From Duganella aceris (GTDB lineage: Bacteria; Pseudomonadota; Gammaproteobacteria; Burkholderiales; Burkholderiaceae_D), in contig NZ_JAADJT010000012.1 of assembly GCF_011090165.1 (NCBI RefSeq), positions 1-64,000 on the forward strand: a DNA stretch of 64,000 nucleotides, given 5' to 3'. The notes below the pieces were generated by a model, which saw only the letters and a list, made by a program, of their open reading frames with translations, did not search any database and was not told where the DNA came from. The position numbers and the translations under genes are program-made. Shown here piece by piece: positions 35,063 to 43,544 of this stretch. How positions within the stretch are numbered: position 1 is the first letter of the stretch; each line of letters starts with the position of its first letter.

Positions 35063-36001
35063 ATGGATACTAACCCTAACTGGTTCTTGCGCGCGCGCCT
35101 CAAGACACGGCAGCTGTTGCTGCTGATCGCGCTCGACGAACAACGCAACATCCATCGCGCCTCCGAGGAGCTGCACATGACGCAGCCGGCGGCGTCGAAG
35201 CAGCTCAAGGACCTGGAGGAGATGCTGGGCGTGCAGCTGTTCGACCGGCTGCCGCGCGGCATGGAGCCCACCATCTACGGCGAGACGATGATCCGTCACG
35301 CCCGCATGGCGCTGACCAGCCTCTCGCTCGCGCACGAGGACATCGTCGCCATCAAGGCCGGCTTGAGCGGGCAGGTCGACATCGGCACCATCATGACGCC
35401 GGGGATCGCGCTGCTGCCGCAGGCGATCACGCGCACCAAGCAGCAGGCGCCGAAGCTGCGCATCGGCGTCGAGATGGAGCAGTCCAACATCCTGCTGGAG
35501 CAGTTGCAGCGCGGGCGGCTGGACTTCATGATCGGCCGCATTCCGGAGCGCGAAAGCGCGGCGGGCCTGAGCTACGAGGAACTGGGCGACGAGCCGGCCT
35601 GCGCGGTGGTGCGGCCCGGCCATCCGCTGCTCAAGTCCAGGAACCTGCAACTGCGCGACATCTACAACCAGCCGTGGATCCTGCCGCCGCAGGGCAGCAT
35701 CCTGCGCGCGCGCTGCGAGCTGATGTTCCGTCGCGCCGGGCTGGAGGTGCCGGTCAACGTGGTCGACACCACGGCGGTGCTGCTGATCAAACCGCTGCTG
35801 CAGCAGACCGACGCGCTGAACGTGATGCCGATCGCGGTGGCGCGCTATTACGAATCGCAGGGTGTGCTGAATATCCTGCCGATCGAGCTGCCGTGCCGCA
35901 TGGACGCCTACGGCATCATCACCGTCGACGGTCACATCCTGTCGCCCGGCGCCGAGCTGCTGCTCAAGGCGGTGCGCGAGGTGGCCAAGGAGCTTTACTA
36001 G
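35063..36001 (+). CDS. LysR-type regulator of the arabinan locus (GbpR/GguR-like)
   Basis: Protein of 312 residues. The N-terminal winged helix-turn-helix (IHRASEELHMTQPAASKQLKDLE, about 28-50) is followed by a periplasmic-binding-like effector domain. The opening TRQLLLLIALDEQRNIHRASEEL is typical of the GbpR/GguR branch that governs sugar and sugar-acid catabolism. The effector is probably a pathway intermediate such as 2-keto-3-deoxy-arabinonate, which is inferred. It lies at the end of the locus, behind its own palindromic site. Its stop overlaps the convergent response-regulator gene by 4 bases. Confidence 0.88.
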   Translation: MDTNPNWFLRARLKTRQLLLLIALDEQRNIHRASEELHMTQPAASKQLKDLEEMLGVQLFDRLPRGMEPTIYGETMIRHARMALTSLSLAHEDIVAIKAGLSGQVDIGTIMTPGIALLPQAITRTKQQAPKLRIGVEMEQSNILLEQLQRGRLDFMIGRIPERESAAGLSYEELGDEPACAVVRPGHPLLKSRNLQLRDIYNQPWILPPQGSILRARCELMFRRAGLEVPVNVVDTTAVLLIKPLLQQTDALNVMPIAVARYYESQGVLNILPIELPCRMDAYGIITVDGHILSPGAELLLKAVREVAKELY

Positions 36002-36408
36002 TACTGGCGCGGCGTATTCGGGTTGAAGGTGGCGAAGGCGTCCAGCAGCACCTTGGCGCGGAAGGGTTTGAGGATCACGCGGGTGACGCGGCGTTCGCGC
36101 AGTTCCTTCAGCAGATCGGTGGTGGCGTGGTCCACCATGACGGCGATGGGTATCGTCGGCATGCTGGCCGAGCCGCCGTTGCGGACCTTGTCCAGCAGGG
36201 ACAGGTTGTATCCGCAGCCTTCGCCGGTGCCGCAATCCAGCGAAATCACCGCGCCGTTGAAGGAGCGCTCGCGCAGCATGCGCTCGGCCGCCTGCATCGT
36301 GGCCGCTTCGTGGATCGTTCCCAGCCCCAGCGAACGCGCCGTCAGCGAGACCGTCTTGCGCAATAGCGTTTGCTCTTCCACCAGCAGCATGTTCAGGTGT
36401 TCAGGCAT
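35998..36408 (-). CDS. Single-domain response regulator (CheY-like receiver)
   Basis: Protein of 136 residues with only a receiver domain. The acidic pair E11/E12, phospho-acceptor D58 (VISLDCG) and K114 (ILKPF) are present. It has Glu rather than Asp in the acidic pocket. The conserved Thr/Ser position reads as VDHAT. No output domain is attached, so it must act by protein contact. The ATG overlaps the stop of the GAF-domain gene by 8 bases, so the two are co-translated and may work as one signalling unit. Confidence 0.8.
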   Translation of the reverse strand: MPEHLNMLLVEEQTLLRKTVSLTARSLGLGTIHEAATMQAAERMLRERSFNGAVISLDCGTGEGCGYNLSLLDKVRNGGSASMPTIPIAVMVDHATTDLLKELRERRVTRVILKPFRAKVLLDAFATFNPNTPRQY

Positions 36409-36892
36409 GTTTGGCCTCCATCTCTTCCAGCAGCAGGTCGCGCAGCGTGGTCAGGATCGCCATCTCGGTGGCGTCCAGCTGGCGCGGCTTGTGGTCGATC
36501 AGGCACAGCGTGCCGACCGCGAATCCCGACGCCAGCTTCAACGGCGCGCCGGCGTAAAAGATCACGTACGGCTCGCCGGTGACGATGGGGTTGTCGGCGA
36601 AGCGTTCGTCGGCGCGCGCGTCGGGGATGACGAAGATGTCGGGTTGCAGGATGGCGTGGCCGCAGAAGGAGATGTCGCGCGCGGTCTCGCAGGCGTCCAG
36701 GCCGACGTTGGCCTTGAACCACTGGCGGTTCTCGTCGATCAGCGATAGCAGCGCGATCGGCATGTCGAATTCGCTGGCCGCGAACTGCACGATCTTGTCG
36801 AAGCGTTCCTCCGGCGGAGTGTCGAGAATCAGCAACGCGCGCAGCGCCGCCAGCCGTTCTTTGTCATTGTCGGGAATCGGGGCAGCTAGCAT
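36401..36892 (-). CDS. GAF-domain sensor protein
   Basis: Protein of about 163 residues from the ATG at 36890-36892. A GAF domain covers nearly all of it: RALLILDTPPEERFDKIVQFA, SLIDENRQWFKANVGL, RDISFCGHAI and GFAVGTLCLIDHKPR. This is the GAF type usually found at the front of histidine kinases or diguanylate cyclases, here standing alone. The ligand is unknown. An in-frame start at 36955 would add 21 residues, but neither start has a clear ribosome site. It is translated with the receiver protein downstream. Confidence 0.8.
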   Translation of the reverse strand: MLAAPIPDNDKERLAALRALLILDTPPEERFDKIVQFAASEFDMPIALLSLIDENRQWFKANVGLDACETARDISFCGHAILQPDIFVIPDARADERFADNPIVTGEPYVIFYAGAPLKLASGFAVGTLCLIDHKPRQLDATEMAILTTLRDLLLEEMEAKHA

Positions 36893-36957
36893 GGCGGGGC
36901 CGTGTAGTGATGTTATCCGGACTCTAACACCTGAGCCACATGCCTGCAAGAACACGA

Positions 36958-36978
36958 TATAATGTTGACTCAGTCAAC
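36958..36978 (+). promoter_or_regulatory. Promoter -10 with abutting MarR-type operator
   Basis: A consensus TATAAT at 36958-36963 is followed at once by GTTGACTCAGTCAAC (36964-36978), a palindrome with 7-bp arms and one central base. This would cover the transcription start of the MarR-GNAT gene. The arrangement fits autorepression. No good -35 was seen. Confidence 0.6.
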
Positions 36979-36995
36979 CATGTTGGAGTTTTTCC

Positions 36996-37928
36996 ATGTC
37001 AGCTTTTGACGACCGTGTTGCTGCGGTCCGTTCGTTCAACCGATTCTTCACGCGCCAGATCGGCGTGCTGCGCGAGGGCCTGCTGCACAGCGATTACACG
37101 CTGACCGAGATGCGGGTGCTGTACGAGCTGGCGCACCAGGGCGACCAGCCCGCCGCCGCGCTGGGCCGCGACCTTGGACTGGATCGCGGTTACCTGAGCC
37201 GCATCCTGGCCAAGTTCGAGGGCGCCGGCATGGTGGCCAAGGTGCCGTCGGCGACCGACGGCCGTTCCAAGCTGCTGCATCTGACCGAGCGGGGACGCGC
37301 CGTCTACGAGCCGCTGGACCGCCGCTCGCGCGAGGAGGTCGGCGATTTGCTGATGCGCTTCGAGGAACCCGACCAGCTGCGCATGCTCGACGCGATGCGC
37401 ACCATCCGCGAACTGCTCGACGCGGGCAGCGGCATGAAGTATGCGCAGCCCTTCGTGCTGCGCGCGCACCGCGCCGGCGACATGGCGTGGATCACGCGTC
37501 GTCACGGTGAGCTGTACACGGCGGAGCAGGGCTGGGACGGCAGCTTCGGCGCGCTGGTCGGCGAGATCTGTGCGGACTTCGAGCGCAATTTCGATCCGGT
37601 GCTGGAGCATTGCTGGATCGCGGAGATGGGCGGCCGGCAGGTCGGCTCGATCGCGTTGGCGCGCAGCGGCGAGGACGGCGTCGGCAAATTGCGGCTGCTG
37701 CTGGTGGAGGCGGAGGCGCGCGGTTACGGCCTCGGTTCGCGGCTGGTGGAGGAATGCCACGCGTTCGCGCGCGCGGCGGGCTATCGCAAGATGCGCTTAT
37801 GGACCACGGACCAGCAGAAGGAGGCGCGCCAGATCTATCGCGGCAAGGGTTACGTTTTGATAGCCGAGGAGCCGGTGCACGCCTTCGGCCAGGACATGGT
37901 CAATGAAACCTGGGAGCTGGATCTGTAA
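36996..37928 (+). CDS. MarR-GNAT fusion: transcriptional regulator with N-acetyltransferase domain
   Basis: Protein of 310 residues. Residues about 1-145 are a MarR winged-helix domain (LGLDRGYLSRILAKFEGAGMV as recognition region, then ATDGRSKLLHLTERG wing). Residues about 150-308 are a GNAT acetyltransferase with the acetyl-CoA loop EARGYGLGSRLVEE. Such fusions are a known class, but substrates are mostly undefined. The palindrome over the -10 region suggests it represses itself, with the acetyltransferase possibly sensing or removing the inducing compound. TTGGAG lies upstream of the ATG. Confidence 0.87.
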   Translation: MSAFDDRVAAVRSFNRFFTRQIGVLREGLLHSDYTLTEMRVLYELAHQGDQPAAALGRDLGLDRGYLSRILAKFEGAGMVAKVPSATDGRSKLLHLTERGRAVYEPLDRRSREEVGDLLMRFEEPDQLRMLDAMRTIRELLDAGSGMKYAQPFVLRAHRAGDMAWITRRHGELYTAEQGWDGSFGALVGEICADFERNFDPVLEHCWIAEMGGRQVGSIALARSGEDGVGKLRLLLVEAEARGYGLGSRLVEECHAFARAAGYRKMRLWTTDQQKEARQIYRGKGYVLIAEEPVHAFGQDMVNETWELDL

Positions 37929-38003
37929 CGTAAACCATACGATTGCCTCACCGCGCGATTCTCTGGCACTATTCGCAACTCTCATCAAAATTTCGGGGAA
38001 TGT

Positions 38004-40412
38004 ATGCGGACGAGCAAAGTCGCGGTGTGGTCCAAGCGGATTTTATTGACGGCGCTGGCTTTGCTGGTGCTGCTCGTCGTGGCGGGGTGGCTTTACCTGC
38101 GCGGCAGCCTGGCCAAGCTGGAAGGGACGCAGCAGGCGCCCGGCCTGGAGACCACCGCCACCGTCGCCCGCGACGCGCACGGCGTGCCGCTGATCAGCGG
38201 CGGCAGCCGGCTCGACGTGGCTTACGCCACCGGCTTCGTGCACGCGCAGGAGCGCTTCTTCCAGATGGACCTGCTGCGCCGCGTCTCGGCCGGCGAGTTG
38301 TCGGAGCTGTTCGGCCCACGCGCGGTGGGCGTCGATAAATCGCATCGCCTGCATCGCTTCCGCGCCCGCGCCGAGCTGGCATTGAAGGCGCTGCCGGCCG
38401 AGGACCGCGCGCTGCTCGACCGCTACGCCGCCGGCGTCAACGCGGGTCTGAACGCCCTGAGCGCCAAGCCGTTCGAATACGCGCTGGTCGGCATGTCGCC
38501 ACGCGCATGGTCGGCGTCGGATTCGCTGCTGGTGATCTGGGCCATGTACTTCGACCTGCAAGGCAACCAGGAATCGCGCGAACTGTCGCGCGGCTGGTTC
38601 AAGGACCACGCGAGCGAAGAACAGCGCGCCTTCCTGTCGCCGGAATCCACGCCGTGGGACGCGCCGCTGGATGCGCAATCGGTGCCCGCAGCAGACGTCG
38701 TGATCCCGGCAGCGCCGCCGGCCTGGTGGGGCAAGCCGCGCGCCGCGCAAAACACGTCCGCGCCGCGCATGGCGGCGGCCGAATTCCTCAACACCGTGGG
38801 CAGCAACAACTGGGCGGTGGCCGGCAGCCGCAGCGACACCGGCGCCGCCATCGTCGCCGACGACATGCACCTCGGGATCAACCTGCCGGCCATCTGGTAT
38901 CGCGCCGCGCTGCAATTCCCGGACGCGAAGGGCGGCCAGCGCCGCGTGGTCGGCGTCACGCTGCCCGGCGCGCCGGTGGTGGTGGTCGGCAGCAACGGCC
39001 ACGTGGCTTGGGGCTTCACCAACAGCTACGGCGATTACCTCGACCTGATCGCGCTCGACACCGATGCCGCCAAGCCGGGCCAGGTGCGCACGCAGGCCGG
39101 CTGGGAAACGCCGGTGCTGCACGAAGAGACCATCCTGGTCAAAGGCGCGGCGGCGGAGAAGTTCGCCGTGCGCGAAACCTCGCTCGGTCCGATCCGCGAG
39201 TCGGCAGGCCGCAGCTACGCCATCCACTGGACCGCGCACACGCCGGCCGCCGTCAACGTCAACGCGCGCAAGCTGGAATTCGCCGACACGCTGGACCAGG
39301 CGCTGGCGATCGCGCCGACGCTGGGCATACCGGCGCAAAACTTCGTCGGCGGCGACGACAAGGGCAATATCGGCTGGACCATCGCCGGCCCGCTGCCGCG
39401 CCGCGCGCAGCAAGGGATGGCGAGCACCTATCCCTTGAGCGTGGACGACCAGGCCGGCGTGTGGAACGGTTGGCTGACGCCGGAGGAATATCCGAAGGTG
39501 GTCAATCCCGTCAGCGGCCACCTGGCCACCGCCAACAGCCGCCAGCTTGCCGGCAGCGGCGCCGATCTGATCGGCGACGGCGGCTACGATCTCGGCGCGC
39601 GCACTCACCAGGTGCGCGACAATCTGGCCGCGCTGGGCGACAAGACCGATGTGAAGAAGGTGTACGCGATCGGCCTGGACGACCGCGCCGTGTTCCTCGC
39701 AGCCTGGCGCGAACGCGCCATCCTCACGCTGGACGAAGGCGCCATCAAGAACCAGTCGAAACGCGCCGAGGCGCTGAAGATGCTGAAGGAGGGCTGGACC
39801 GGCCACGCCAGCGTGGACTCGGTCGGCTACCGTATCACGCGCGCCTACATGTACGCGCTGTACGACATCCTGTACGACGGCGCCAACGAGGAGCTGGCCA
39901 AGCTCGATCCGAAGGCCAGCATGTCGGCGGTGTCGTCGCGCTGGCCGGTGGTGATCGCGCGCTTGCTGGATCAGCAGCCTGTCGCGTGGCTGCCGCCGCA
40001 GTACGCCAGCTGGCAGGCCTTGCAACTGGCCGCGCTGGACCGCGTGGTGGATGACTTGACCAAGGATGGCAAGCCGCTGGTGGCGGCGACCTGGGGCCAG
40101 CGCAATACGGCGGCCAGCGCGCATCCGATGGCGTCCGCCGTGCCGCTGTTGGGCAAATACCTGAAGGTGGCGCCGGATATGCTGGCCGGCGACCAGCACA
40201 TGCCGCGCGTGGCGGGACCGACCTTCGGCCAGTCGGAGCGGCTGACGGTCTCGCCGGGCAAGGAGGAGCAGGGCATCTTCAACATGCCGGCGGGGCAGAG
40301 CGGCCACCCCTTGTCGCCGTGGTTCATGGACGGCCGCACCGATTGGCTTACAGGGCGGGAGTCGCCGCTGCTGCCGGGGCCTGCGCAACATACGCTGACG
40401 TTTGTGAAGTAA
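38004..40412 (+). CDS. Penicillin-acylase-family amidase (Ntn hydrolase; possible acyl-homoserine lactone acylase)
   Basis: Protein of 802 residues. One N-terminal membrane or signal segment (about 12-33) is followed by the alpha and beta chains typical of the family. The autocatalytic cleavage site is NTVG-SNNWAV, so S267 would become the N-terminal nucleophile of the beta chain, with the usual VGSNNW context. Substrates in the family include penicillin side chains, N-acyl-homoserine lactones and other amides; sequence alone does not decide. The 3' end overlaps the convergent acyltransferase gene by 65 bases. Confidence 0.87.
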   Translation: MRTSKVAVWSKRILLTALALLVLLVVAGWLYLRGSLAKLEGTQQAPGLETTATVARDAHGVPLISGGSRLDVAYATGFVHAQERFFQMDLLRRVSAGELSELFGPRAVGVDKSHRLHRFRARAELALKALPAEDRALLDRYAAGVNAGLNALSAKPFEYALVGMSPRAWSASDSLLVIWAMYFDLQGNQESRELSRGWFKDHASEEQRAFLSPESTPWDAPLDAQSVPAADVVIPAAPPAWWGKPRAAQNTSAPRMAAAEFLNTVGSNNWAVAGSRSDTGAAIVADDMHLGINLPAIWYRAALQFPDAKGGQRRVVGVTLPGAPVVVVGSNGHVAWGFTNSYGDYLDLIALDTDAAKPGQVRTQAGWETPVLHEETILVKGAAAEKFAVRETSLGPIRESAGRSYAIHWTAHTPAAVNVNARKLEFADTLDQALAIAPTLGIPAQNFVGGDDKGNIGWTIAGPLPRRAQQGMASTYPLSVDDQAGVWNGWLTPEEYPKVVNPVSGHLATANSRQLAGSGADLIGDGGYDLGARTHQVRDNLAALGDKTDVKKVYAIGLDDRAVFLAAWRERAILTLDEGAIKNQSKRAEALKMLKEGWTGHASVDSVGYRITRAYMYALYDILYDGANEELAKLDPKASMSAVSSRWPVVIARLLDQQPVAWLPPQYASWQALQLAALDRVVDDLTKDGKPLVAATWGQRNTAASAHPMASAVPLLGKYLKVAPDMLAGDQHMPRVAGPTFGQSERLTVSPGKEEQGIFNMPAGQSGHPLSPWFMDGRTDWLTGRESPLLPGPAQHTLTFVK

Positions 40413-41556
40413 TCCGGCCCAGGCCGAACAGTGGTCGCAGCACCGCGACGCGGCGCACGACTTCGAACACGCCGAAGCTGATGCTGAAGGTCAGCACGAT
40501 CAGCAGCGCGCCTTCGGTGCCGGGCGCCAGCTTCAGCGGCTTGAGCCAGTGCGCCATCGACACGATCAGCGTCTGGTGCAGGATGTAGACCGGGAACACG
40601 GCTTCGGTCAGGTAGCGGCGCTTGGCGCTGTCGAAGGCCAGGTGGCGATGGCCGAAACCGCAGATGGCCAGGATCGGCGCCCATTGGCCCAGGCAGTAGA
40701 CCATGCGCAGCAGCGGCTTCCATTGCGCCACGTCGGTCGTCAGCATCGTTTCCGGGATCGACCAGTAGATCACGACCATCGCCCAGCTGGCGAGCCACAA
40801 GCCAAGGCTGGTCCAGCGCAGGCCGTCCACTTTGGCCCAGAAGCCGTTCTGCGTCGCCAGCATCACGCCCAGCACGAACAGCGAGAAGTATTGTGCGTGG
40901 TTGTACCAGTCGCGGGTCAGGTTGTGGGTGGAGGGGAAGCTGTCGGCCAGCGCGAAGCGGGCGATGGCCAGCACGATCGTCGGCAGCACGATGATTTTCC
41001 AGCCGGTCAGCTGGCGGCCCAGCGCGTCGGCGCAGGCCTGGAGGAGCGCGCCGCCCATCGCCCAGGCGACGCCGCCGATGATCATCGTGTATGCCCACAG
41101 GTAGATGACAAACCACAGGTGGTTCCAGGTCGGCATGCTGAGGCAGTCGTCGCCCCGGCAGAAGCCGTGGTAGCCGCTGACGTAGAGGCGCATGAATTCG
41201 CCGTAACCGCCTTGGTAGGCGACTTTTTCCACCACTTCGAAATACGCTTGCGGTGGCACGATCACCAGCATGCCGAACACCAGCGGCACCAGCAGGCGCC
41301 AGCTGCGTTGCTTGAGCAGCGCGCCGACGCGCATCTTTTTCAGCATGAAGGCGGTGGCGACGCCGGAAATCATGAACAGCAGGCCAAGGCGCCATGGCGA
41401 CGACAGGATCATCAGCGGTTCGATGGCGGTGCTGGCGTACGGGCTCTTGACGTGCCAGTCCCAGCTCACGTAGTACATGCCGGTGTGATAGAAGATCAGC
41501 ACGAAGAAGGCGAAGATGCGGATCCAGTCGAGGAAGTAGAGGCGGTTGTTGTTCAT
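40348..41556 (-). CDS. Acyltransferase 3 family membrane protein
   Basis: Inner-membrane protein of 402 residues with about ten hydrophobic segments. It opens with YFLDWIRIFAFFVLIFYHTG, the acyltransferase-3 signature with the conserved His of helix 1 replaced in context by YH. It also contains LWFVIYLWAY and the late FPVYILHQTLI. These proteins acylate sugars or other surface molecules. The start at 41556 has AAGGAG upstream; the much longer upstream reading frame would run through the LytTR regulator gene and is discarded. It lies 116 bases after the regulator gene on the same strand and may be one of its targets. Confidence 0.85.
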   Translation of the reverse strand: MNNNRLYFLDWIRIFAFFVLIFYHTGMYYVSWDWHVKSPYASTAIEPLMILSSPWRLGLLFMISGVATAFMLKKMRVGALLKQRSWRLLVPLVFGMLVIVPPQAYFEVVEKVAYQGGYGEFMRLYVSGYHGFCRGDDCLSMPTWNHLWFVIYLWAYTMIIGGVAWAMGGALLQACADALGRQLTGWKIIVLPTIVLAIARFALADSFPSTHNLTRDWYNHAQYFSLFVLGVMLATQNGFWAKVDGLRWTSLGLWLASWAMVVIYWSIPETMLTTDVAQWKPLLRMVYCLGQWAPILAICGFGHRHLAFDSAKRRYLTEAVFPVYILHQTLIVSMAHWLKPLKLAPGTEGALLIVLTFSISFGVFEVVRRVAVLRPLFGLGRITSQTSAYVAQAPAAAATPAL

Positions 41557-41672
41557 TGTTGGCTCCTTGGTTGATGGAGCCAGATTACGGAGGCGGCCGG
41601 GCGGCGTCCAGCGTCGTGGGGCGAATTGGGCTTGGCGTGGGGCGAGCCGGGCGGCGGCGCGCGGACGCCGGG

Positions 41673-42422
41673 TTATTCGAGTCGCGCCATCACGTCGGCG
41701 CGGTATTGGCGGCTGCATGGGACGCGGGCACCGCCGCGCAGTATCAGTTCGCCGTCGCCCTTGTCCAGGGTTTGGACGCCGGCGATCCAGTCCAGCTGCA
41801 CAGCTGCGCGGCGGTGGCAGCGCTGGAAGCGCGGGCCGAGTTTTTCCAGCAGGCCGGCCAGGGTTTGGCGCATCAGGGGCTGGCCGTCGGCGGTGTGCAG
41901 GACGACGTAGTTGTCGGCGGTTTCGATCCACTGGATTTGCTCGACTTTGATGATGCGCATGCCGTTGCGGTCGGGGATCAGCAACTGGTGGACGTCGGGC
42001 ATCGCCAGGGCGGGTGCCGGCGCGGCGTTCGCGGCCGGTGCGTCTTGCCGTGCCGGCGCTAGGCGTGGCGTCAGGCGGTCGCGCACGCGTTGCAGCGCGC
42101 GTTGCAGGCGGGCCTGGTCGTAGGGTTTGAGCAGGTAGTCGATGGCGTTGGCGTCGAAGGCCTGGATCGCGTATTCGTCGTAGGCGGTGACGAACACCAC
42201 CAGCGGCGCCGGCGACGGCAGCGAGGCCGCCACGTCCAGCCCGGTGATCTCGGGCATCTGGATGTCCAGCAGCAGCAGATCGGGGACGAACGCGGGCAGG
42301 CGCTCCAGCGCGTCGATGCCGTCGCGGGCTTCTTCGATGGCGGTGATGTCCGGCTCCTGCTCCAGCAGGCGGCGCAGTTTGTCGCGCGCCGGGCGCTCGT
42401 CGTCGACGATCAGGACACGCAT
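41673..42422 (-). CDS. LytTR-family response regulator (LytR/AlgR type)
   Basis: Protein of 249 residues. The receiver domain (1-118) shows VDDE at 6-9, D53 as phospho-acceptor (LLDIQMP), T79 and K99 (LLKPY). An Ala/Pro-rich linker leads to a C-terminal LytTR DNA-binding domain (RIIKVEQIQWIETADNYVVLHT). It should regulate transcription on phosphorylation by the histidine kinase encoded just upstream, with which it overlaps by 13 bases. Confidence 0.92.
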   Translation of the reverse strand: MRVLIVDDERPARDKLRRLLEQEPDITAIEEARDGIDALERLPAFVPDLLLLDIQMPEITGLDVAASLPSPAPLVVFVTAYDEYAIQAFDANAIDYLLKPYDQARLQRALQRVRDRLTPRLAPARQDAPAANAAPAPALAMPDVHQLLIPDRNGMRIIKVEQIQWIETADNYVVLHTADGQPLMRQTLAGLLEKLGPRFQRCHRRAAVQLDWIAGVQTLDKGDGELILRGGARVPCSRQYRADVMARLE

Positions 42423-43540
42423 GGCAGCCGCATTTCTGCCCGCACACCGGCGGGCGACAATTGAATCAGCTCGAACGAAGCCCGTTCGCCGTACAGCGAC
42501 GACAGGCGCTCCCGCAAATTACGCACGCCGATGCCGCCGCCTTTCGCCGTCGCATCCGCGGCTGGCGCCGTGTCCGACGCGCCGGCGCGCGCGGCTTTGC
42601 CGGGCTGGCCGGCCGCCGTCGTTGTGGCGAGCGTGCCGCCGTCGTCCTCCAGCCGCAGCACGACGTCGTCGCCTTCGCGTTGCACGGCGATGGTGATCGC
42701 GGTGGCCTGGCGGCGCTTTTCGACGGTGTGCTTGAAGATATTCTCCAACAACGGCTGCATGCTCATCACCGGCACTCGCGTCGCGAGCAGCGCCTCGTCC
42801 ACGCGCCAATCGATCCGCACCCGATCCGAGAACCGCTCGCTCATCAACGCCGCGTAACCGCGCAACAAGCGCAGCTCCACCTCCAGCGACACGCTATGCT
42901 GGCCGCTGACATCCAGCGTCACCCGCAACACATCCGCCAGCTGAATCAGCATCGCATCCGCGCGCGCCACATCGCTGTGCATCAGCGACGAAATCGTATT
43001 GAGCGCATTGAACAAAAAGTGCGGCTGCATCTGCTGCGTCAGCGTCAGCAGCTGCGCCTCGCGCATCGCCGCATTGGCCCGCTCCACGCGCAACTTCTCG
43101 TTCTGCATCGCGTGATACGACAGCACACCGAACATGATGGTGGTGAAGATGCTGAAGTACACCGTCATCTTGATGTCTTCGTACAGAAAAGTCTCGGGCC
43201 ACGGCGTATGCGTATAGACCTGCCCGGCCAAGCCATAGATCGCATGCCGCAGGCCGAACGCCATCGGCACGAAGCCCACCCAGTACACCGGCAGCCACAC
43301 CAGCTGCCGCGCGAACCAGCGAGCCGGCGATCCAAGCAGATGGTCGTACTTGCGCGTGAAGCGCCGCTGCAACAGCAGCAGCACCGTGCCGGTCAGCGCC
43401 GACGACGACTCCCACAGGATGGGCTTCCACACATCGTGATGACTCTCGCGCAGGTACTCCTGCACGGCGGTGACGTTCATCAGCAGCCAGAATAAGGCCC
43501 AGGCGACGGCGATGGTGATCTGAGTTCGTTTTGGCAGCAT
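42410..43540 (-). CDS. LytS-type sensor histidine kinase
   Basis: Protein of 376 residues. Four hydrophobic segments occur before residue about 145, followed by a His_kinase domain with QMQPHFLFNALNT (H174 phosphorylated) and an ATPase domain (N box LLENIFKH, late GGGIGVRNLRERL). The ATP-lid region contains an Ala/Gly-rich insertion of about 35 residues. The signal is unknown, as no extracellular sensing domain is present. It lies 4 bases after the antiporter gene and overlaps its response regulator, so the three genes are probably one operon. Confidence 0.9.
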   Translation of the reverse strand: MLPKRTQITIAVAWALFWLLMNVTAVQEYLRESHHDVWKPILWESSSALTGTVLLLLQRRFTRKYDHLLGSPARWFARQLVWLPVYWVGFVPMAFGLRHAIYGLAGQVYTHTPWPETFLYEDIKMTVYFSIFTTIMFGVLSYHAMQNEKLRVERANAAMREAQLLTLTQQMQPHFLFNALNTISSLMHSDVARADAMLIQLADVLRVTLDVSGQHSVSLEVELRLLRGYAALMSERFSDRVRIDWRVDEALLATRVPVMSMQPLLENIFKHTVEKRRQATAITIAVQREGDDVVLRLEDDGGTLATTTAAGQPGKAARAGASDTAPAADATAKGGGIGVRNLRERLSSLYGERASFELIQLSPAGVRAEMRLPCVS

Positions 43541-43544
43541 GGCG

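Noticed and set aside
38043..40391. 782-residue minus-strand frame
   Set aside because: It is antisense to the penicillin-acylase-family gene, which has an intact Ser nucleophile and family layout.
40348..42447. Fusion of acyltransferase 3 with a 297-residue N-terminal extension
   Set aside because: The extension is the LytTR regulator gene read in another frame. The real ATG at 41556 has a good ribosome site.
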